In this document: positions 1 to 4,697 of the stretch, one piece after another
Layout: every line of letters starts with the position of its first letter
Position numbering within the stretch: position 1 is the first letter of the stretch
Origin: Candidatus Woesearchaeota archaeon
GTDB lineage: Archaea > Nanobdellota > Nanobdellia > SCGC-AAA011-G17 > JACPNG01
DNA: 7,361 nucleotides
Reading direction: 5' to 3'
Assembly (NCBI GenBank): GCA_018303705.1
Contig: JAGVXQ010000033.1
Coordinates: forward strand, 1 to 7,361
The notes under the pieces: generated by a model
Database searches by the model: none
Seen by the model: the letters and a program-made list of their open reading frames with translations, nothing else
Told to the model about the DNA's origin: nothing
Translations under genes and position numbers: made by a program

Positions 1-593
1 GGCTGGACATTTTCATAAGTTATAATAAGCCGTTTCCAAACTTCTTTTAGATCTTGCTGGAATTGACCAAAATTTGTTTCCAGAGTGTTATTCTTACCAT
101 AAGTGGCATTGTCAAATTCCCAGCTATGAGCTAAAATGTTTCTTATATTTTTTAATTTCATTAACATTTGATAAGTATCATCACTAATTATTTTCCATTC
201 GTCCCTAAGAATTCGTATTTTTTGGTTTAAGTCAATTTTTGAAATTAGGGATTCTAATAGCAATCCACTAATTGTAAGGTCATTTTTTAATATAACAGCT
301 TGGATTATTTCATTAATTATAAACTCTAATTTAGCAAAAGAGTCTAGTATCTCTCCCCTTTCTAATCTTGGAGGTACTATCTCTTCGAATTCATCACGAT
401 GAAACCCATGGCTAACTGTTCTTCCATATACTCTTAACCACTGTTTTTTTCCCACAACAAAAAATTTTGATGGTCTTACTCTATTTTCACGCATAAATTT
501 TATTAATTCATTTAACTTATTTTCATCAATATCTTTAGGTGTTCCTACATCTAAAGCCTTATCTTCTAAAAACCAATCGTTAGATTCTGTCAT
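1..593 (-). CDS. HEPN-domain protein, putative ribonuclease toxin (3' end beyond window)
   Basis: The frame is open from an ATG at 593 to the left edge, giving 197 residues without a stop, so the C-terminus is missing. Residues about 80-197 look all-helical. They contain K-x-IRNILAHSW, with R151-x4-H156, which matches the Rx4-6H catalytic motif of HEPN ribonucleases; known HEPN toxins cleave tRNA or mRNA. The first 80 residues hold a basic, aromatic-rich stretch (FFVVGKKQWLRVYGR, about 44-58) that I do not recognise and which may recognise a substrate or the partner. The ATG overlaps the stop of the upstream RHH gene as ATGA (590-593), so translation is probably coupled. No promoter of its own is visible. 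Antitoxin-first order and coupling suggest the toxin half of a toxin-antitoxin pair. That is an inference: the HEPN call rests on the motif plus helical context, and some HEPN proteins are non-catalytic partners. The A+T-rich base use matches the rest of the left half. Confidence 0.72.
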   Translation of the reverse strand, partial: MTESNDWFLEDKALDVGTPKDIDENKLNELIKFMRENRVRPSKFFVVGKKQWLRVYGRTVSHGFHRDEFEEIVPPRLERGEILDSFAKLEFIINEIIQAVILKNDLTISGLLLESLISKIDLNQKIRILRDEWKIISDDTYQMLMKLKNIRNILAHSWEFDNATYGKNNTLETNFGQFQQDLKEVWKRLIITYENVQ

Positions 594-985
594 ATTCCCT
601 TCCTCACTAATTTGCTTGGTATTGGGACACCGTTGCTTTCTTTTTTGATGTAGGTTTCTCTTTCATCAACAGCTTGTTTAAGTGAATCTAACAATTGTGA
701 AACAGATTCAGCAGGCAAATCGTCTTCAATATCCACCCTTAAGCCATTATCTAAAATAACTCTCCAGCTAAAATTATCTTTATAGCGATTGTAAACAAAT
801 AAATTCTTTCCTGCAAGCATGTGCGGAACAGGGGAGTCAATTTCAGCCATAACCGCTTTTCTGACAACAGAATTAACAGATTCATTCTTGATAGAGCAAT
901 GCTTCTGTAATTTAATGAAATCTTCGCGAGGAAGTTTTGCCATTACAACTTTATTCTCTTGGACTCTTAGGGGTTTATTTGCCAT
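590..985 (-). CDS. Ribbon-helix-helix-like DNA-binding protein, putative antitoxin and autorepressor
   Basis: This protein has 131 residues. Residues about 11-49 fit a ribbon-helix-helix fold: a strand (NKVVMAKL), a helix starting at the P-R-E-D turn (19-31), a short polar loop (IKNES), then a second helix (SVNSVVRKAVMAEI). RHH proteins bind inverted repeats as dimers and are a common antitoxin class. Residues about 60-110 look like a small strand-rich segment followed by an amphipathic helix (about 92-112). I do not recognise this part; in RHH antitoxins the C-terminal part usually masks the toxin. The ATG at 985 is supported by a TATA box whose edge is 24 nt upstream, which implies a leaderless mRNA. 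A 23-bp inverted repeat lies directly behind that promoter. The gene's TGA overlaps the ATG of the HEPN gene. The fold call is by pattern only; function as antitoxin is inferred from context. Confidence 0.7.
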   Translation of the reverse strand: MANKPLRVQENKVVMAKLPREDFIKLQKHCSIKNESVNSVVRKAVMAEIDSPVPHMLAGKNLFVYNRYKDNFSWRVILDNGLRVDIEDDLPAESVSQLLDSLKQAVDERETYIKKESNGVPIPSKLVRKGI

Positions 986-1008
986 ATATGTAGAGAAACG
1001 GAAAGGGA

Positions 1009-1023
1009 TATATAAAGTTTGTT
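1009..1023 (-). promoter_or_regulatory. TATA box and BRE-like segment of the RHH-HEPN operon
   Basis: Read on the minus strand, TTTATATA lies at 1016-1009, preceded by an A-rich AACAAAC that could serve as the TFB-recognition element. The TATA edge is 24 nt from the ATG at 985, so transcription should start at or very near the A of the ATG. No Shine-Dalgarno sequence is needed or seen. Confidence 0.7.
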
Positions 1024-1027
1024 ATTC

Positions 1028-1050
1028 TAGGTTTACCTTTGGTTAACCTA
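1028..1050. promoter_or_regulatory. Inverted repeat, candidate operator of the RHH protein
   Basis: TAGGTTTACC and GGTTAACCTA face each other across a 3-bp spacer (TTT). Nine of ten arm positions are complementary. The right arm itself contains the palindrome GGTTAACC. The repeat ends 12 bp upstream of the operon's TATA box, next to the likely BRE, so a bound repressor could block TFB or TBP. RHH antitoxins typically bind such sites. That this RHH protein binds here is an inference. Confidence 0.55.
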
Positions 1051-1081
1051 TTATTTTACATTATTAACTTAAGACAAAATG

Positions 1082-1089
1082 TTTATATA
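1082..1089 (+). promoter_or_regulatory. Plus-strand TATA box, divergent from the RHH-HEPN operon
   Basis: TTTATATA is preceded by the purine-rich GACAAAATG, a plausible BRE. It is the only strong promoter-like sequence seen on the plus strand. At the spacing used by the other genes here, the transcript would start around 1112-1114. An ATG lies exactly there but opens only an 8-codon frame. The promoter therefore drives either a small RNA or is left over from a lost gene. Confidence 0.5.
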
Positions 1090-1112
1090 TCACTAGAGTA
1101 GACTAGTATACA

Positions 1113-1145
1113 TGAGCAAGTCGTGCCAAAAAGGATGACGGCTCA
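1113..1145 (+). ncRNA. Possible small RNA: 5' stem-loop behind the divergent promoter
   Basis: The predicted transcript starts at the base of a hairpin. TGAGC (1113-1117) pairs with GCTCA (1141-1145), GTCGT (1120-1124) with ATGAC (1135-1139, one G-U pair), and CC with GG (1133-1134) around an A5 loop, with small internal bulges. No tRNA, rRNA, or C/D-box pattern fits. The 3' end is not defined; the RNA could run on into the palindromic remnant at 1181-1330. The promoter plus hairpin is seen in the sequence; that an RNA is made is an inference. Confidence 0.35.
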
Positions 1146-1191
1146 GTATTGACAAGTAAGCATGTCCGTTATTATAAACTTTAGTCAAAAA

Positions 1192-1212
1192 CCACCCGTC
1201 GTAGACGGGTGG
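1192..1212. repeat. Perfect palindrome, 9-bp stem with 3-nt loop
   Basis: CCACCCGTC and GACGGGTGG are separated by GTA. The G+C-rich stem stands out in an A+T-rich region. On the minus strand it is followed by TTTTTGAC, so it could be the right-end hairpin of an IS605-like element, or act as a terminator for leftward transcription. Confidence 0.8.
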
Positions 1213-1236
1213 CATGTTGTGTGTAGCGACACATCA

Positions 1237-1295
1237 AGTGGTTCTTGACACTCAGAATTCCACTACCAGCGGTTCTTGAGCACACAGATTCCACT
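1237..1295. repeat. Two tandem 28-nt units, 31-bp period, with conserved ends and variable centre
   Basis: Units at 1237-1264 and 1268-1295 share the start AGYGGTTCTTGA and the end ATTCCACT, while the middle eight bases differ. The first unit begins with AGTGG and ends with CCACT, so it can close on itself. CAGAATTCCACT (1253-1264) is also a perfect 12-bp inverted repeat of 1317-1328. As RNA this would fold into a branched structure, as in guide-RNA scaffolds of TnpB elements. Confidence 0.65.
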
Positions 1296-1300
1296 GTACT

Positions 1301-1321
1301 CCACTCATCCCAGATGAGTGG
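1301..1321. repeat. Perfect palindrome, 9-bp stem with 3-nt loop
   Basis: CCACTCATC and GATGAGTGG are separated by CCA, and one more T-A pair extends the stem at 1300/1322. It has the same stem and loop lengths and the same CCAC/GTGG ends as the palindrome at 1192-1212, which suggests related structures at the two sides of one element. Confidence 0.75.
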
Positions 1322-1330
1322 AATTCTGTT

Positions 1331-1560
1331 GTTTAAATCTCCTTCCAAGTTTATTCTATCATTCAATAATGTAACATATCCAACTAATTCTCCGATTCCA
1401 AAAATATGAGATAGGTTACTGAAATTCTGTTCTTCTGATTCTCCAAAGCATCTTCTACTAGGAAATCTACCAATTCCTACTCATAAGATTGAAAATCTGT
1501 AATATCATGTTTCTCATTTAGCCTTTCAATTTTAATATTCTCAACATTGATTTTTTCCAT
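1331..1560 (-). pseudogene. GNAT acetyltransferase pseudogene (N-terminal part only)
   Basis: An ATG at 1560 sits 1 nt after the stop of the R-subunit gene. The frame reads MEKINVENIKIERLN then F-Q-S-Y-E, hits TAG at codon 28 (1477-1479), and continues in frame with ELVDFLVEDALENQ and ISVTYLIF. A shift in or near a T5 run (1400-1404) then gives GIGELVGYVTLLNDRI. Joined, this matches the first half of small archaeal GNAT acetyltransferases: the region with F-x-C/S, a FL-x-x-DA helix, and the GY-x-TL strand. The acetyl-CoA-binding half is missing; sequence stops being GNAT-like where the tnpB-like remnant starts. With a nonsense codon, a frameshift and a truncation it cannot make an active enzyme. 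Related enzymes include TacT-type toxins that acetylate aminoacyl-tRNA, but the substrate here is unknown. TAG ends other genes in this window, so amber readthrough is unlikely. Confidence 0.72.
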
Positions 1561-1561
1561 A

Positions 1562-4297
1562 TTATCTCATCTTTATCTTATTACACTCGACAACTATCCT
1601 CTGCAATTCAGACGTTTGAAACTTATCCAATGGCCTTTCATTTGAGAGAGGCGGAACTGTGAAGTCTTTTAATTCAATATGTTTTGTTCGGGCAAATACT
1701 TTCTTCAAAATTTGCAAGAATTTAATCTGTTCTGAGGTATAATGCTGGTTTTTTTCAATGATGTGCTTGTCAAATTCTCTTTCTATCAAAATTTGAGGGT
1801 CGTATTCCTGCTTTAAGCCAAGAATTTTTCTTAAAAATAATAAGAAATCAATTTTTTGGATTCTTTGTACATTCTCTATAGTTATTGCTGGTCTTAATGC
1901 CCTCAATTGCTCTTCAAGTTTAAGAAGTTCTATCGGTGTTACACCTTCTCCGTCTTTTATCTTCTTAACCAAATGGTTTGTCTCCAAGAAGTGTGTTAGT
2001 TCTTCATCTTCTTTGACTTTGTATTGTGCAATTTCTTCCCTAATCAGCATATCAGGAGCATCTACTTGAAGCATTCTTTTAGGATTTTTTTCATAATAGA
2101 CCATCAGTGGAGCAAGTTCCTTAATAATAAATTCTATATCATCAAATGATAATTCGTCCCAGAATATTTCTTGGAAAACCTTCAAAATATCTTCTCTTTT
2201 CTCCTGAACAGCTTCTAAATTATCCTTTTGCAAAATGTTCTCCATCTTTTCTTTAACATATTCTCGTACTTCTAGTATCTTATCGCCATCCTCATCCAAA
2301 ATATACTTGAACAATTTTTCAACCTGTAATATAAATGCTGAAACCGATGGATTCTTTCCAGGATTTAATGAAATCAATGGAGCAATCTCATTTCTTAACT
2401 CATTAATATACTCCTTTAAATCGAACTTGCGAGAAACTACTTTTTTGATTAGTGGAAGCTTTTCCCTGACAATAAAAGAGTCTTTATCCAGCGAATCAAC
2501 TTCTTCTATAATCTTATTCTCAACAAATGATTTTTGTTTATCATTCATCTTTTTCTTCAATAATTCTACCCTATTTAAAAAAATCTTGGTTAAGGTATCA
2601 GTTCCTGCTTTTCTTTCCTTTGCTTCCCTAAGATGGTGATATTTTACGTTTGAATGCCCCCCAATAGTAAAGTCCAATATCAAGAAATCATTTTTTTCCC
2701 TATTTGACAACCATTCTTTATATTTGCATGCTCTTAAGTTTCTAGTTCCTCTTCCTAGCATCTGCCAGAATCTAATTCCTGAGAATACAGGTTTAACAAA
2801 AACCAAATTGCATACTTCCGGAATATCTATTCCAGTATCCAAAACACCTACAGAGAGGGCAATTCTTGGCTCAGAATCCAGTTTAAATCGTGATATTTCA
2901 TCTGTATACCTATATATCTCAGAAACGATTATCTGAACGTCATTACTTAATGCAGGAAATAGCTTGTTAAATATTCTCTTGATATGCTTTGCATGCGATA
3001 CGGTAGCGCAGAAAAATATGGTTTTAGCTGGCTTTCCTTCATCGGATTTGTAACATCTGCCCATAAACTCCCTAATGACCAATTCATTTGTTTTATCATC
3101 CATGAAAACCTTAGCAAAAGATGAGCCAGGAAGAAGGGTATATTTTGGGTCTTCTTCTTGCTTTCTTAATTGATCTTGAAGCTGTTTTGTTAATTCTGCC
3201 CCTTCAATTCCCAAAGAAAGCACTTTAGTATCGATTATCTCAGCAGTGTAAGGAACAAGAACTCCATCTCTAATAGCTTCATCGTAACTATATTCCACAG
3301 TAGCTTTATTTCCATCACACCCAAATAACTCAAAAGTATTTCTACTTTCAGCGCTTGAAGGCGTTGCTGTAAGACCTATTTTGATTGCATCAAAATATTT
3401 ATGAACTAGCCTATTTGGATCATAATATGACCTATGGGCTTCATCGAATAGGATCAAATCAAAAAAACCAGGACTAAATCTCTCAAATAATTTTTTTCCT
3501 TTTCCACTTCTTAAAGTTTGAACTGTTGAAACATACAATCCATTCGGGAAACTTTTAGGATTATCTCTTAAATCTACCACCACTTCACCACCAAAAAATT
3601 CCTTGAAGCCAGCAGACTTTGCCTGATTGGTTAATGCAATTCTATCTGCAATAAAAAGAACATTTCTAACGATGTTGGCTCTTAAAAGTACATCAATCAT
3701 AGCCATAGCTACCCTTGTCTTTCCTGTACCGGTTGCCATAGAGATAAGAGCAGATTTATGCCAGTTATGAATATGTTCCATCATCTGTTTAACAATAAGG
3801 ATACTTTTTGGCCTATCCACAATTTTCCCAATATTAATTTTAGTTGGGTCTCTTCTTTTACGATATAGCTCCGACCTTCTTTTCAAATCCGCTTGAGAAA
3901 ATGGGCCACTAACAGGCCTTTCAATGCCATCTTGGTCAATTAATAGCCATTTATTTCCATTAGTTAGAAGAATTGGAATTTTCTCTCCAGTTTGTGTTTC
4001 AATGTCTTTAACATAAGTCCTAGCCTGTGCTCTTCCCCTATCTATGGAAACAGTATCTTTTTTTGCTTCAATTAAAGCTAAAGGACCAATAGCGGCAATA
4101 GGGCTATTATCTTCGGCCAGCAGTAAATAATCAATAAATCTTCCGGATTTATCATCAAGGCCTTCTGAAAGGACATATTCCTTATTTTTGAAATTAGACC
4201 TAATTGAATTAACTTCCGCTTTAACATATTTCTGAATCCAGCCAGCAGATTTTAACTGTTTATCTATTAACTCTTCTCGAGTTTGTTTCTCGTCCAT
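1562..4297 (-). CDS. hsdR: Type I restriction endonuclease R subunit (HsdR, EcoEI-like)
   Basis: The protein has 911 residues. The motor and nuclease subunit of type I restriction translocates DNA by ATP hydrolysis and cuts it far from the recognition site. In order it shows: an N-terminal nuclease domain with D56 (FIDYLL) and E77-A-K79, a PD-(D/E)xK site; RecA1 with Walker A (MATGTGKT, 187-194), DEAH (285-288) and TAT (310-312); RecA2 with motif V (GVLDTGIDIPE, 484-494) and motif VI (QMLGRGTR, 512-519); and a long helical C-terminal part ending in an EcoEI-type tail (YTSEQIKFLQILK). All key residues are present and the length is normal, so it looks functional. The start has a TATA box 24 nt upstream. 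No hsdM or hsdS lies on either side: upstream is a short membrane-protein gene, downstream a GNAT pseudogene. Partners may lie elsewhere, or this is an orphan. Its A+T-rich composition differs from the genes to its right and suggests transfer. Confidence 0.92.
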   Translation of the reverse strand: MDEKQTREELIDKQLKSAGWIQKYVKAEVNSIRSNFKNKEYVLSEGLDDKSGRFIDYLLLAEDNSPIAAIGPLALIEAKKDTVSIDRGRAQARTYVKDIETQTGEKIPILLTNGNKWLLIDQDGIERPVSGPFSQADLKRRSELYRKRRDPTKINIGKIVDRPKSILIVKQMMEHIHNWHKSALISMATGTGKTRVAMAMIDVLLRANIVRNVLFIADRIALTNQAKSAGFKEFFGGEVVVDLRDNPKSFPNGLYVSTVQTLRSGKGKKLFERFSPGFFDLILFDEAHRSYYDPNRLVHKYFDAIKIGLTATPSSAESRNTFELFGCDGNKATVEYSYDEAIRDGVLVPYTAEIIDTKVLSLGIEGAELTKQLQDQLRKQEEDPKYTLLPGSSFAKVFMDDKTNELVIREFMGRCYKSDEGKPAKTIFFCATVSHAKHIKRIFNKLFPALSNDVQIIVSEIYRYTDEISRFKLDSEPRIALSVGVLDTGIDIPEVCNLVFVKPVFSGIRFWQMLGRGTRNLRACKYKEWLSNREKNDFLILDFTIGGHSNVKYHHLREAKERKAGTDTLTKIFLNRVELLKKKMNDKQKSFVENKIIEEVDSLDKDSFIVREKLPLIKKVVSRKFDLKEYINELRNEIAPLISLNPGKNPSVSAFILQVEKLFKYILDEDGDKILEVREYVKEKMENILQKDNLEAVQEKREDILKVFQEIFWDELSFDDIEFIIKELAPLMVYYEKNPKRMLQVDAPDMLIREEIAQYKVKEDEELTHFLETNHLVKKIKDGEGVTPIELLKLEEQLRALRPAITIENVQRIQKIDFLLFLRKILGLKQEYDPQILIEREFDKHIIEKNQHYTSEQIKFLQILKKVFARTKHIELKDFTVPPLSNERPLDKFQTSELQRIVVECNKIKMR

Positions 4298-4320
4298 CCT
4301 TGTAAGAATTGAACTATTTG

Positions 4321-4328
4321 TATATAAA
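4321..4328 (-). promoter_or_regulatory. TATA box of the R-subunit gene
   Basis: On the minus strand this reads TTTATATA with its edge 24 nt from the ATG at 4297. It is the same octamer and spacing as at the RHH-HEPN operon, which predicts a leaderless mRNA and independent transcription of the R gene. Confidence 0.65.
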
Positions 4329-4425
4329 TGTATATTGTAAAATCTAGCAATTGCAGTACCTCTCAGATTTGCGGTAACCTTAAAACTTCTGCCAATCTAC
4401 CCTTGCCTAAACCACTCTCTAAGAA

Positions 4426-4584
4426 CTACTTATCCCACTGCCCTTTCACTTTGTAATTCTCGTTCGTAAGGACATCTGAATAGGGAACAGCCTCTTCCTT
4501 CTCTTTCAGGAAGCTGCGGAACAGCCAGAACAGCGCAAGCAGGGCTGCTATTCCGATCAGAATCTGCTTTGCGTCAAGTGCCAT
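4426..4584 (-). CDS. Small single-span membrane protein, 52 residues
   Basis: An ATG at 4584 opens 52 codons ending in TAG (4426-4428). Residues about 8-22 (ILIGIAALLALFWLF) form one clear transmembrane helix, followed by a basic-then-acidic juxtamembrane stretch (RSFLKEKEE) and a polar tail ending in GQWDK. Basic residues after the helix favour the C-terminus facing the cytoplasm, though the short N-terminus leaves topology open. It is supported as a gene by its own TATA box, by the start position and by G+C-rich codon use like the helicase gene. I do not recognise a family and no function can be given. It lies between the helicase gene and the R gene and marks the last gene of the G+C-richer segment. 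Confidence 0.7.
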   Translation of the reverse strand: MALDAKQILIGIAALLALFWLFRSFLKEKEEAVPYSDVLTNENYKVKGQWDK

Positions 4585-4608
4585 ATTTGTCCTGTAAGGC
4601 TCCCGACG

Positions 4609-4616
4609 TTTATAAG
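4609..4616 (-). promoter_or_regulatory. TATA box of the small membrane-protein gene
   Basis: On the minus strand this reads CTTATAAA with its edge 25 nt before the ATG at 4584. The 113-nt gap behind the helicase gene and this box argue for separate transcription. Confidence 0.6.
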
Positions 4617-4685
4617 CATTTTGTTTTTGCCAAATCCCGGAAATAATGCATGGCTGATTCAGCCTTAAAATCAGGGAAAGTGCGG

Positions 4686-4691
4686 AAAAAA
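4686..4691 (-). terminator. T-run terminator candidate after the helicase gene
   Basis: A T6 run on the minus strand begins 7 nt after the helicase stop. Archaeal RNA polymerase can stop at oligo-U alone. A weak 5-bp hairpin (4652-4664, GGCTG/CAGCC) lies a little further downstream. The evidence is limited to the T run. Confidence 0.3.
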
Positions 4692-4697
4692 GTTTTT

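Larger units (their letters stand above)
1181..1330 (-). mobile_element. Remnant resembling the 3' end of an IS200/IS605-type tnpB element
   Basis: About 150 bases hold two perfect palindromes of the same geometry (1192-1212 and 1301-1321), with a diverged tandem repeat between them. Subterminal hairpins are a hallmark of IS200/IS605 ends. Read on the minus strand, one frame gives WNLCAQEPLVVEF and the next gives SVKNHLM, which recalls the C-terminal tail of archaeal TnpB proteins, broken by a frameshift. If so, this part would once have encoded the TnpB tail together with the scaffold of its guide RNA, ending just past the hairpin at 1192-1212. No transposase catalytic region, TnpA, or left end is present. 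It directly abuts the truncated GNAT gene, which suggests insertion followed by deletion. It could instead be a short non-autonomous palindromic element. The tnpB assignment rests on recollection of the family, not on an alignment. Confidence 0.45.

Noticed and set aside
819..1046. 75-codon open frame on the plus strand across the RHH gene start.
   Set aside because: It is antisense to the RHH gene and runs through that gene's promoter and the inverted repeat.
1090..1135. Minus-strand FLARLAHVY resembling the GNAT motif IGRLAV, possibly the missing half of the acetyltransferase.
   Set aside because: Only a few residues match, a stop follows at once, and no glycine-rich acetyl-CoA loop is found.
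1237..1295. Two spaced repeats that might be a minimal CRISPR.
   Set aside because: Only two units, with conserved ends and a variable centre and a 3-bp gap; no spacers of normal size and no cas genes.
1181..1366. 61-codon open frame on the minus strand.
   Set aside because: It joins the tail of the GNAT pseudogene (NDRINLEGDL) to the palindromic remnant and has no promoter of its own; its composition changes in the middle.
1477..1479. In-frame TAG in the GNAT gene as a recoded (pyrrolysine) codon.
   Set aside because: TAG terminates three other genes in the window and the same GNAT frame also has a frameshift and truncation, so decay is simpler.
2235..2639. 134-codon open frame on the plus strand.
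   Set aside because: It lies antisense to the hsdR coding region, has no promoter, and its serine- and phenylalanine-rich product is the usual shadow of a lysine/glutamate-rich gene.
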